Source: JAAYAY01 sp964429355 (GTDB lineage Bacteria; Planctomycetota; Planctomycetia; Pirellulales; Thermoguttaceae). Taken from it: a stretch of DNA of 24,006 nt. Location: contig CAYSCH010000111.1 of the NCBI GenBank assembly GCA_964429355.1, forward strand, positions 1 to 24,006. Reading direction: 5' to 3'. Numbering within the stretch: position 1 is the stretch's first letter; every line of letters starts with the position of its first letter. Below the pieces are notes generated by a model. The model was not told the DNA's origin, ran no database searches, and saw only the letters and a program-made list of their open reading frames with translations. The translations under genes were made by a program, and so were the position numbers. Positions 6,941-14,785 of this stretch are shown here, piece after piece.

Positions 6941-9311
6941 ATGAACACTAGGTATCCCTTCTTTGCGGCTTTCGGTGGACTCGTGGCAGCACTGACAATG
7001 ATCGGTGTCAGCGCATCGGCCGATTCCTTGACGAAGAATGAGCCGAAGATGCGGGCTCAGAACGCCGTACCGCTCCAGGCCTACGCCTTCGACCTGCGCC
7101 AGGTACGATTGCTGGAAGGTCCCTTTCTGCACGCCCAGGAGCTGGATCGGCAGTACCTGCTGAGCCTGGACCCCGATCGCCTCCTCCACACCTTCCGGCT
7201 CAATGCCGGGTTGGCCTCCACGGCCGAACCGCTCGGCGGATGGGAAAAGCCCGACTCCGAGGTGCGAGGCCATTTCACCGGGCACTACCTCACCGCTTGC
7301 GCACTGATGTACGCCAGCACGGGGGATCAAGCGCTCAAGGCCAAGGCTGATGCGGTCGTCAAGGGAATGGCCGAGTGCCAGGCCAGGTTTCCCAGTGGGT
7401 ATTTGAGTGCCTACCCCGAAGAGTTCTTCGATCGTGTCGAAAACCGCCAGCAAGTCTGGGCACCCTACTATACGTTGCACAAGATCTATGCCGGCTTGCT
7501 CGACATGTATGTCTACTGCGACAACGCGCAGGCATTGGACGTCTGCAAGAAGTTCGCCGACTGGGTGATCGCCCGAAACGACCGCCTCACGGACGAGCAG
7601 ATGCAACGTATGCTCGACAACGAGCACGGAGGCATGAACGAGGTCCTGGCCAAGCTGTATGGCCTGACCGGCGACGAGAAATACCTGAGAATCTCCCAGC
7701 GATTCAATCACATGGCCGTCATTGGCCCCGCCGAGGTTCAGGAAGACAAGCTGACTGGCCTGCACGCCAACACGCAGATCCCCAAGTTCGTCGGCGTCGC
7801 CCGCCAGTATGAACTGACCGGCGATCCCAAGCTGAAGACTGCGGCCGAGTTCTTCTGGAACACGGTGGTCAAGCAGCGCTCCTACGTCATCGGCGGCCAC
7901 AGTGATGGGGAGCACTTCTCGCCCAAGGAACGGCTCAGCGAGGCCCTCGGTCCGGCCACCACGGAGACCTGCAACACCTACAATATGCTCAAGCTGACCC
8001 GGCACTTGTTCTGTTGCCAGCCTCGAGCGGAGTACGCCGACTACTACGAGCGAGCGTTGTACAATCACATTCTCGCATCCCAGCACCCCGAGACCGGCAT
8101 GATGTGCTACTACGTGCCGTTACGGTCCGGGTCGGCCAAGGGGGGCCGCGGCTACGGCTACAGTTCCCCCCTGGATTCCTTCTGGTGCTGCACCGGGACC
8201 GGTATCGAGAATCACGCGAAATACGGCGATAGCATCTATTTCCATGACGGCGCCGACACCCTGTTCGTCAACCTCTTCATCGCGTCCGAACTGGCAATTC
8301 CCGAAGAAGGCATAACCTTGCGCCAGGAAACTCGCTTCCCGCAAGAGGATTCCACACTTCTGACCCTGACCTGTGAGAAGCCCCGAGAGGGCGCGCTCAA
8401 GATCCGCCATCCGGCCTGGGCCGTGTCCGGCCTGACGGTGACAGTCAACGGAGAAAAGCAGGACATTCAGACCCAACCCGGGACCTACTTCACGTTGCGT
8501 CGCCATTGGAGAAGCGGAGACCGGGTCGAAGTCAAGTTCCCGTTCAGCGTCCACACGGAGGGCTTCTCCGACAACGCCGACCGTTTTGCCTTTCTCCATG
8601 GCCCGCTGGTCTTGTGTGCCGAAATCGATCGGGCCAAGCCCTTTCCGGCCATCGTGGCTTCGCGAGACGAAGCGGTGGCCGCCCTTCAGCCGGCCGGCGC
8701 GCGCCCCAGCGTCTTCGCCAGCCGGCCAGGCGTGTTCCGGATCCCCGGCAGCGAGGCCCCTCTGCCGGTCACCCTCGAGCCGTTCTACCAGATGCATGGC
8801 GAGCGGACTTACGTGGTGTACTGGGATCGGTTCACAGAAGATCAGTGGCGATCGGAGGAGGAAGAGTATCGCCGGGAGCAGGCTCGACAGGCCCAACTCG
8901 CCAAATGGACCGTCGATGCCGTGAACCCGGCGGAACAGCAGAGCGAAACCGACCACAAACTGCAGGGCGAAAAGACGTCGTCGGGTGACTTCAGCAACCG
9001 CAAATGGCGGCATGCCGTCGACGGCTGGTTCTCCTATGAATTGANNNNNNNNNNCGGATCAGCCGCAGGAGCTATGGGTCACCTACTGGGGCAGCGATGG
9101 CGGCGCACGTGTCTTCGATGTCCTCGTCGACGGCCAGAAACTGGTCACCCAACAGCTCAACGGCACCCATCCCGACGAGTTCTTCGACGAAGTAACCCCC
9201 TTGCCCGAGCCGCTGACCAAGGGCAAGCAGAGCATCACGATCCGCTTCCAGGCCCATCCTGGGAACTTCGCCGGCGGCGTATTCGGCGTCCGCACGATGA
9301 CAGGCCAGTGA
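6941..9311 (+). CDS. Exported GH127 (DUF1680) beta-L-arabinofuranosidase-like glycoside hydrolase, interrupted by an assembly gap
   Basis: ATG 6941 follows AGGAG (6930-6934) by six bases and opens a signal peptide (about residues 1-27). The catalytic (alpha/alpha)6-barrel region carries the family signatures TETCNTYNMLKL (Glu342, Cys344) and FWCCTGTG (Cys416, Cys417). In the characterised enzyme HypBA1 the equivalent Glu and Cys residues form the acid/base, the zinc site and the cysteine nucleophile. A beta-sandwich domain follows and then a C-terminal domain (NRKWRHAVDGWFSYEL... after the gap PQELWVTYWGSDGG...) resembling DUF6805. The 10-N gap at 9045-9054 breaks the frame. The true C-terminus continues from 9057 (DQPQELW) in another frame and ends at TGA 9309-9311 (GVRTMTGQ). 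Reading straight through the Ns gives an artefactual end at 9343. The enzyme probably releases L-arabinofuranose from plant or algal glycans in the periplasm. Confidence 0.92.
9045..9054. other. Assembly gap (10 N) inside the GH127 gene
   Basis: Ten ambiguous bases separate SYEL from PQELWVTYWG, which belong to one continuous domain. The reading frame changes across the gap, so the true gap is not exactly 10 nt. Only a few codons need be missing to join the two domain halves. Confidence 0.95.
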
Positions 9312-9366
9312 GCCAGGGCCAAATGGCCTCGCCCCGCCGATAGCCCCGTGGGCTTGCCGGACTTGC

Positions 9367-9472
9367 CGCGGGTGGCACCGATGATTTTTCCGCAGCAGAT
9401 TTTCTATTTCAGAACGCTTCTTCGGAAAACCGTCGGTGTTGCGTAAGCAACAAGAGGTCTTGAGAGACGGCC
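9367..9472. repeat. 106-bp structured dispersed repeat, copy 1
   Basis: This segment matches 11859-11964 over exactly 106 bp with seven substitutions and no gaps, counted by eye. Two pairings are visible. TTTTCCG (9386-9392) is complementary to CGGAAAA (9423-9429). TGTTGC-GTAA-GCAACA (9437-9452) forms a 6-bp hairpin, itself bracketed by CCGTC and GACGG. There is no transposase and no obvious terminal inverted repeat. It may be a REP/MITE-like element or a structured RNA element. Confidence 0.85.
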
Positions 9473-9532
9473 TTGCCCCTTCCTTGCAGTCCCGGCTTCA
9501 GCCTGCGGACTTCAAAACACTCTCCCATCACA

Positions 9533-9721
9533 ATGATAGCCGCGTAGCTTGCCCCGCGCTTCGTCCCACATGATAGCCGCGTGGGCTTGCCCCGCGCTTG
9601 GTTCCTCTCGCCACGGCCCCGCCACCACGCATGATACCCGCGTAGCCTTGCCCCGCGCTTGGTTCCTCTCGTCACCGACACCCCGCCCCACATGATACCC
9701 CCGTCGGCTTGCCCCGCACTT
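9533..9721. repeat. Cluster of four ~30-bp GC-rich near-palindromic repeats
   Basis: Units lie at 9533-9561, 9570-9599, 9631-9660 and 9692-9721, with core GCGTGGGCTTGCCCCGCGC (second unit). Each starts with ATGATA and ends with a GCGCTT or GCACTT. The last three are spaced at a 61-bp period, and the second and third also share the following GGTTCCTCTCG. Arms of each unit are imperfectly complementary around CTTG (AGC.GCG.GGG against CCCCGCGCT), so each can form a hairpin. Related units occur at 9339-9360 (degenerate) and 13290-13316. No gene uses this sequence; a REP-type family is likely. Confidence 0.8.
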
Positions 9722-9792
9722 CCCTCCAGTCCACTCCCCCATCCCCTTTCGATGGGCCCGTGAACAATCCTCCCCCACTGGACCCGGTCGAC

Positions 9793-11568
9793 TCACTCGG
9801 ACAACTCGGTTCTCAAGCGAAACACACCCGCCGCATCGGGGCCCTCGAGGCTGAACGTGGCTCGGCACCGGTCGTCCACCGACAGGCCATAGGCCGCCGT
9901 CCCCGACCCCCACGAACGCCCATGCTCGCTCGATTCGACATGGGCCAACTGGTACGCTTCACCCCGAGCGGCGGAGCCCCCGACGGCCCTTACTGAGATC
10001 GTCTTCACCGAACCATCCGGCATCTTCGCATAGAAGTGAACCGGTTCCTCCACCCCAATCTCTTGTGGCGAAATCTGCACGCCCCCCTTCAATTCGATGA
10101 ACCCGAGCTCCTCCAGCACCCCAACCTCGACCGGTTGCTTCACGAGCTGCTCATCGCCCAGTTCCTTGGCCAGTGCTTGGGCCCTGCTTTCCAGCTCGGA
10201 AGTCTGTGCGACGGTCCGCAGCAGCGCAACGCTGCGAACCAGTTCGCGACGTGCCGCATCATCTTCTTTGAGCCGATGGTAAAGGCTCGCCAGTGTGAGC
10301 GAGATCTCGGGAGTGCGAGCCGGCCGCGACTGAAGCGACTTCAAGATCCGCCGGCTCTGTTCCTCGGACCAATGGCGCTCGAAACAGATCAGAATGTCCT
10401 CCGAGACATTCCTGGCCAGCGACTCGTCGATCGCGGCCCGCACCTCATCCTCGGTCATCCGGTCAAGATAGTGGATCAAGAGCGCCGGCCCTTCGGGTGG
10501 TGAACTGGCCGCCCCACCCTGCGGCGAAGGACAGTAGATCGTGAGCACGGCATCGTGAAGACTCATCCGCAGATACCCGTTCCCTGCCGTCTCCGAGGCA
10601 TCCCGTACCTGCCAGCCCGACGATTCCAGCCTGCCGCGGACCTCCTCGAGAACTTCCCCGATCGGGCGATCCGTGGCCAGTCTCCACATCGTCTCGTTGT
10701 GGTTCATCAGCCCGTGCGACGACGTGACGACCTCCAGCTTTCCCATCTCCGCCAGCGGCAGCGAAGGTGTTTCGCGATACGGCGGGTAGAATGCCTCCGG
10801 CAGATCCGGCATCGCCCCCTCCTTCTCCCGCCGGCCAGTGAGCTCTTTCTTAAGCGCATCGGCGATCTGCTTGGCCACGTTTTCGGCCGCAAGCTTGTAT
10901 TTGGCCGCCGAAGAACTCACGCCCATCGTACTGGACCGATGCTGCAATTGGCCGCTCCAGTCGAACTCCACCATGGGTGGGGAGAGATGGTCGGTATAGC
11001 TGTTCCGGCAGCCTGGCGGAGCGTTGCCGGCCGTGACGCTGACGGTTGCCTCCACGGTATGCGATCCAGGCCAGCCGGACTCTTCCAGCTCGTCCAGGTT
11101 GAGGGAAATCGTCACATCGGGCGCGAGACTTCCCGGTTCCGGGGCGAATCCAACCGGGTAATAGTCGATCTCCCGGACGAAACCCAGCGGCTTGAGCTCC
11201 TCCAGCAGCACTTGACCGACACGCGCCATAAGCACATGCTCCGAGCGGTTCAAGATCATCAGCCGCTGGCAGGCCAACGTCGCATGGTCGGACCGGGACG
11301 CGACGCACGAACTCGTCAAGCTGTTATTGGCCTTGATCGCGGCCGCCTGCACCTCGACGGAGGCGGAAGGCGTTGAGTTGGACGAGTTGGCCGGCACAAA
11401 GCGCCCGTCGTCGTCCCGAACCAGCCGTATCGGCTTGGCCGCCCCGTTGGGCGATAGACCAAACCATAGCAGTCCGAAAACAGCGGTGGGCACCAGGGCC
11501 ACCAGCAGCACGATGACTGGCCAACGGCGGCGGCAACGCGGAAGCGGTGAGACTGATGGGGCATCCAT
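9793..11568 (-). CDS. Membrane-anchored protein of unknown function
   Basis: From the ATG at 11568 the protein has 591 residues. It opens with a short Arg-rich cytoplasmic stretch (PRCRRRWP) and one transmembrane helix (about 16-37), so most of it would lie outside the cytoplasm. An upstream in-frame ATG at 11637 and a TTG at 11643 are possible, but the added residues are Cys- and Gly-rich and precede a GAAGGGA-like element ten bases before the chosen ATG. I recognise no named domain. The middle part (about 355-385) contains an Ala/Leu-rich stretch EDEVRAAIDESLARNVSEDI. Around 410-480 there is a helical, tetratricopeptide-like region (LASLYHRLKEDDAARREL). The C-terminal 100 residues look like a beta-rich domain. 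The gene stands alone, converging on the GH127 gene. Confidence 0.75.
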   Translation of the reverse strand: MDAPSVSPLPRCRRRWPVIVLLVALVPTAVFGLLWFGLSPNGAAKPIRLVRDDDGRFVPANSSNSTPSASVEVQAAAIKANNSLTSSCVASRSDHATLACQRLMILNRSEHVLMARVGQVLLEELKPLGFVREIDYYPVGFAPEPGSLAPDVTISLNLDELEESGWPGSHTVEATVSVTAGNAPPGCRNSYTDHLSPPMVEFDWSGQLQHRSSTMGVSSSAAKYKLAAENVAKQIADALKKELTGRREKEGAMPDLPEAFYPPYRETPSLPLAEMGKLEVVTSSHGLMNHNETMWRLATDRPIGEVLEEVRGRLESSGWQVRDASETAGNGYLRMSLHDAVLTIYCPSPQGGAASSPPEGPALLIHYLDRMTEDEVRAAIDESLARNVSEDILICFERHWSEEQSRRILKSLQSRPARTPEISLTLASLYHRLKEDDAARRELVRSVALLRTVAQTSELESRAQALAKELGDEQLVKQPVEVGVLEELGFIELKGGVQISPQEIGVEEPVHFYAKMPDGSVKTISVRAVGGSAARGEAYQLAHVESSEHGRSWGSGTAAYGLSVDDRCRATFSLEGPDAAGVFRLRTELSE

Positions 11569-11997
11569 TTCGCACGTCCCTTCTGGCGGGCAGCAGCTTT
11601 TTGACAAGCCCTGGGAGCCTCCCACGGACTTGAACATGCACAATCGGTCGTATTGTTAGCGGCTCTGAGCTGAGAAACTATCCCGAAACCGCCAAGCGCC
11701 CGCGAGGATAGCTCCAGCGGCCATCGTTTTGGGATCGGCACGCAGTGGCGTCTCCCATTCTATTCGTACCGACCCGCCGATTCTTGCCCGACCATCGCTG
11801 CCGAAACAACACGACCCTATCCGCGTCCGCCCAGGTCGAAACCGGCCTGACAACCACTCGCGGGTGGCACCGATGATTTTTCCGCAGCAGACTTCCCATT
11901 TCACAACGCTTCTTCGGAAAATCGTCGGTGTTGCGTCAGCAACAAGAGGTCTTGATAGACGGCCCTCGTTCAATTCGATGAGCCGCCTGGAGAACCG
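11569..11997. other. Intergenic region holding the second 106-bp repeat
   Basis: Between two minus-strand genes I see no credible coding sequence. The only clear structure is the 106-bp repeat at 11859-11964, which ends 33 bp from the 3' end of the DUF423 gene. The rest (11644-11858) shows no promoter or hairpin that I would support. Confidence 0.6.
11859..11964. repeat. 106-bp structured dispersed repeat, copy 2
   Basis: This is the same orientation and length as copy 1 at 9367-9472, with about 93 percent identity (seven differences). The TTTTCCG/CGGAAAA pairing (11878-11884 with 11915-11921) and the TGTTGC-GTCA-GCAACA hairpin (11929-11944) are kept. One substitution falls in the hairpin loop (GTAA to GTCA) and none in its stem. 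Confidence 0.85.
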
Positions 11998-12384
11998 TCA
12001 CACCTTCGCCCGTCCAAGTTGCAGCGATCCAATGCCCAGCAGCAACCACGCCAGAATGAAGGCCGTTCCACCAATCGGTACCACATGCACCAGCATCCGC
12101 TGCCCGGTGGCAAGCCACGCATACAAGAAACCGGAGAACAGAACGATGCCCACCAGCATGCCCCATCCGGCCCCATCGAACCAGCGGCTTCGCCGCTGAA
12201 GTCCCAACAGGCCCGTGAGCACGAGTCCCAGGGCATGGATCATCTGATAATCAACCGCCGTGTGAAACGTCTCCAACTGCTCGGCCGTCAGGTGTGTCTT
12301 CAGCGCATGCGCACCGATGGCTCCGAGCCCCACCGCCAGCGCCGCCAGAAAACAACCCAGGGATAGGAACTTGCATGGGTGCAT
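11998..12384 (-). CDS. DUF423 family small integral membrane protein
   Basis: The 128-residue protein starts at the ATG at 12384 (MHPCKFLSLG). An extension to 12438 would add a polar stretch not typical of the family. It shows the DUF423 (YwdK/YgdD-type) layout of four transmembrane helices, with GAIGAHALKTHLTAEQLETFHTAVDYQMIHALGL-like conserved features in the first half: the GAxGAH motif, the HTAVxYQ motif and His in helix 2. It ends in a FILAWLLLGIGS helix. Length matches the family (about 120-130 residues). The biochemical role of the family is not established. No strong Shine-Dalgarno sequence is visible. Neighbours give no functional hint. Confidence 0.92.
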   Translation of the reverse strand: MHPCKFLSLGCFLAALAVGLGAIGAHALKTHLTAEQLETFHTAVDYQMIHALGLVLTGLLGLQRRSRWFDGAGWGMLVGIVLFSGFLYAWLATGQRMLVHVVPIGGTAFILAWLLLGIGSLQLGRAKV

Positions 12385-12762
12385 TCTTAGAAACCCTGAC
12401 AAGACGTGGGAGTTCCCCGTGGGCATGGATCTATACAATCGGTGGGTTCGGCGGAGGCTCGAAACATGGTTTTGATCCTATTTCGTCCTGGGCGATGCCG
12501 TCCAGGTCTCATGAAGCCATCAGTTCATGGATCAACGTCCGCTCGGGCATCGACCCTTGTCACGCCAAGCCGGTCTGCTCCTCCGGCTTTCACCCGGACC
12601 TATCGTACCTCCCCGCCTGCCGTGACACAATCTTCCAAAAGGGTATTCGCATTTGTGCTCCCCCTTCCGCAAAACGGCTGATCTCCAATATATCCTCCGA
12701 TCCGACGAACACTCGAAGAACAGACGTTCTGGTCAACAGGCACCTCGGCGGAGGCGAAAGCA
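12385..12762. other. Intergenic region, nothing recognised
   Basis: This 378-bp stretch lies between the divergent DUF423 gene and the MutS-like pseudogene. Open frames cross it but none resembles a protein, and I see no convincing promoter or repeat. A GGAGG (12750-12754), eight bases before the ATG at 12763, is the only functional-looking site. Confidence 0.5.
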
Positions 12763-13175
12763 ATGAACGGCCCGGCGAAACGGCTTGCCGCCCAAGAGGT
12801 TGCAGAGATTTACCACGATCGGAGCCGGCAGTTCGCCGCTCAGGCCGCGAGGCATGCCCGCCATGCAGGTCGGACTCAGAAAGCCTATCCTTCGACGAAC
12901 CGCTCCAGGGTACCAATGCCCCGGAGCGCCGAATCGCCACCCGAAAAGTCGTCGAGCTACTCCTCAAGTACGGCGCCGTGGGGGTTGTTTCCGGCCATGA
13001 CCTGGAACTGGCCAACGACGAATCCCTTGCAGACGCCTGCCTTGCGGCCCATTTTCAGGAGACAATCGACAAAACCCGCCATCCGATCTCGATCCACTTC
13101 GATTACCGACTGCGTCCGGGGATCGCGACTACCACCAATGCCCTTGAGCTCGTGGAAGTGGTGGGGATTCAATGA
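12763..13175 (+). pseudogene. MutS-family pseudogene with internal deletion and frame change
   Basis: The 5' end (from ATG 12763, with GGAGG eight bases upstream) reads about 40 codons in one frame (AQEVAEIYHDRSRQFAAQAARHARHAGR), resembling the N-terminus of short MutS-related proteins. From about 12866 the next frame encodes the C-terminal end of a MutS ATPase domain: ESLSFDEPLQGTNAPERR (Walker B-like and the GTN/RR region), VVSGHDLELA (the STHDxELA motif), HFQETI and FDYRLRPGIATTTNALELV, ending at TGA 13173-13175. The two halves are in different frames, and everything between the N-terminus and Walker B, including Walker A, is missing. Intact homologues are several hundred residues long, so most of the gene has been deleted. 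An assembly collapse cannot be excluded. Confidence 0.85.
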
Positions 13176-13483
13176 AAGCCGGCAGGCCCGCCCAGTCCGA
13201 CCCGCTCCGTGCCGAAGCCCGCCTGATTCCTGCAAGAGCGGTCGTCCTTAATGGCCTTGCGTGATTCGCAGAAAAATTGTCGTCCTGAAGATAGCCGCGT
13301 GACCTCGCCCCGCGCTCGAGTTGTGTCCGTGCTTTGCCTACGAACTCTGCCAGTCCCGGCCCATCGAGCTGCTGATCGCCTTGCCGCGGACTTTTCCCTC
13401 AGTCGCGTGACCCATGTCATTGGCCAGACCTTCGGCCCCGCATGTGAAATGGAGATCACCGCGCCCGCGCAAGACGAGGATGA
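13176..13483. other. Intergenic region with one GC-rich repeat unit
   Basis: No supported gene lies between the MutS-like remnant and the 3' end of the DUF5658-like gene. A single unit of the GC-rich repeat lies at 13290-13316. Open frames crossing the region have no recognisable sequence and overlap the neighbouring gene. Confidence 0.5.
13290..13316. repeat. Isolated unit of the GC-rich near-palindromic repeat
   Basis: GATAGCCGCGT followed by GACCTCGCCCCGCGCTC matches the units clustered at 9533-9721, about 3.6 kb away, in the same orientation. It shows that the repeat is dispersed rather than only tandem. Confidence 0.75.
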
Positions 13484-14785
13484 TCACGTCATGAACATCG
13501 AGTTGTACGTGAGCCAGCGGAACGTCAATACCGTGCAGAGCAGACACATCCACCACGCCGCGACCTGCGCGCCCCGGTATCGGCGCAGAGCGTAAAGAAT
13601 GCCGCAGGCCATCAGCAGGCTCGTCAGTTTGAATGCGGTCAGCAACAGCGGGTTCTCGACAATCTTGCTTCCCAGCGGGTTCATCTCGGTAAACCCACCC
13701 GCCTGCTGGGCCACCAGCGTGCAGGCCAGATCGAAAATCCCCAACAAAATCAGCAGCACAACACTTCGCACGACGATGGGGATTCCATCACCCGTTGCAT
13801 CAATTTCCGACCAGGCGACACGCCCGATGGGGCGGTAATTCAGCAGCGTGCCGCAGGCCGCGACGATGAGCCCCATCGCCAGGAGGGTAATAACATACTT
13901 CACCGGCTTCGATGTCCAGAAGACCGATGCTATTGCTGCCTCGTGTTTTCGCCGGTTATCTTTCACGACCTCGCGGATCCGCTCAATCTCCGCCGTCATT
14001 CGTTGCGGCAACTCGTCCGGCGGCACAAATGCCTCGATCACGTTTTGCCACTTCCACATCCTCGTGTATCCCGGCAATTCGCGGCCGATTTCGCTGAGCT
14101 TCGCTTCGGCGATCCTGTCCGACGTCAGAATCTCGAAAAGTGCGGCTGCCTCCGCGGCCGGCAGTACGCACGGAGCGAACCCCTTTCCCACCACGATCGC
14201 GCAGTCTTTCTTCAGGCACCCTTCGAGCCCCGCCACACTGGCCCCAGGCCAGGCCCGCATGGAGCGCCTCATCGGACCGCCAGACCGGGACGTGCCTCGT
14301 CGGCTGGGTCTGGCTCCTTCGGGTGGGCCGCCGCTCGGCTGGCCCACGTTGCGTCCGCCCCCATCGGGTGAACCATCGCCGGGCTGACCGCCGTCAGGTG
14401 GACCACCACCCGGCGGGGCCCCACCTGGCGGGTCCCCAGCCGGCGGTCTACCACCCGCTCCACCATCGCCCCCGCGCGGTCTACCACCCCAACCTCGTCC
14501 GGACTCGCCAACATCAGGCGCGCCCCACCGCCAACTGAACCAATTCGCAAAGGCTAGCTGATCGTTGATCCAAAGGTCGTTGCCTCGCTTTTCGACAACA
14601 TAGGGCGGAGGGAGATAACGACCATCCAGCAGCACATAACCCGAATCGATGGACTCGCTCCGAACAACTTCCTGCTCCGGCTTTGGCTCTTCCGGCGGAG
14701 CCAGCTCTTGCCCTGCCACATACCCCGAAAGTAGCGCAATACAAGCAGCCGAGCCCACAAAGGCCTGTGTGATAAGCCTCCTCAT
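13484..14785 (-). CDS. Exported membrane protein with Gly/Pro-rich segment and DUF5658-like C-terminus
   Basis: The 433-residue protein starts at the ATG at 14785 (MRRLITQAF), six bases after AGGAG (14792-14796, minus strand), and has a signal-like N-terminus (about 1-26). A short conserved segment follows (DSGYVLLDGRYLPPPYVVEKR). Residues about 88-165 are low complexity, rich in Gly, Pro, Asp and Arg. A middle soluble domain (about 180-300) contains a GCLKKDCAIVVGKG stretch. The C-terminal part has four transmembrane helices (about 300-430) with FDLACTLVAQQ and an EMNPLG motif, a pattern I associate with DUF5658. Function is unknown. A hairpin (14876-14946) lies upstream, between it and the divergent sigma factor gene. 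Confidence 0.82.
   Translation of the reverse strand: MRRLITQAFVGSAACIALLSGYVAGQELAPPEEPKPEQEVVRSESIDSGYVLLDGRYLPPPYVVEKRGNDLWINDQLAFANWFSWRWGAPDVGESGRGWGGRPRGGDGGAGGRPPAGDPPGGAPPGGGPPDGGQPGDGSPDGGGRNVGQPSGGPPEGARPSRRGTSRSGGPMRRSMRAWPGASVAGLEGCLKKDCAIVVGKGFAPCVLPAAEAAALFEILTSDRIAEAKLSEIGRELPGYTRMWKWQNVIEAFVPPDELPQRMTAEIERIREVVKDNRRKHEAAIASVFWTSKPVKYVITLLAMGLIVAACGTLLNYRPIGRVAWSEIDATGDGIPIVVRSVVLLILLGIFDLACTLVAQQAGGFTEMNPLGSKIVENPLLLTAFKLTSLLMACGILYALRRYRGAQVAAWWMCLLCTVLTFRWLTYNSMFMT

Larger units (their letters stand above)
9312..9792. other. Repeat-filled intergenic region, no gene
   Basis: This 481-bp spacer separates two convergent genes (GH127 on plus, unknown membrane protein on minus). 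No open frame in it resembles a protein. It holds a GGCC-AAAT-GGCC hairpin (9318-9329) just after the GH127 stop, a degenerate unit of the GC-rich repeat (9339-9360), copy 1 of the 106-bp repeat (9367-9472), and four further GC-rich repeat units (9533-9721). Confidence 0.75.

Noticed and set aside
6872..8086. Open frame of about 400 codons on the minus strand
   Set aside because: It overlaps the GH127 catalytic domain, which carries clear family motifs, on the opposite strand.
9318..9329. GGCC-AAAT-GGCC hairpin as a terminator of the GH127 gene
   Set aside because: The stem is only 4 bp and there is no following U-tract.
9055..9343. Protein end reading directly through the N gap
   Set aside because: The sequence is Arg-rich and unrelated to the GH127 C-terminal domain, while the +1-shifted frame continues the domain to 9311.
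9533..9721. CRISPR-like array: 30-bp units with two 31-bp spacers
   Set aside because: Units are degenerate, the first spacing is only 8 bp, the two 31-bp spacers resemble each other, related units occur elsewhere, and no cas gene is present.
12294..12762. Coding sequence extending upstream in the frame of the MutS-like C-terminus
   Set aside because: The upstream part has no similarity to MutS proteins and partly overlaps the DUF423 gene on the other strand; it is open by chance.
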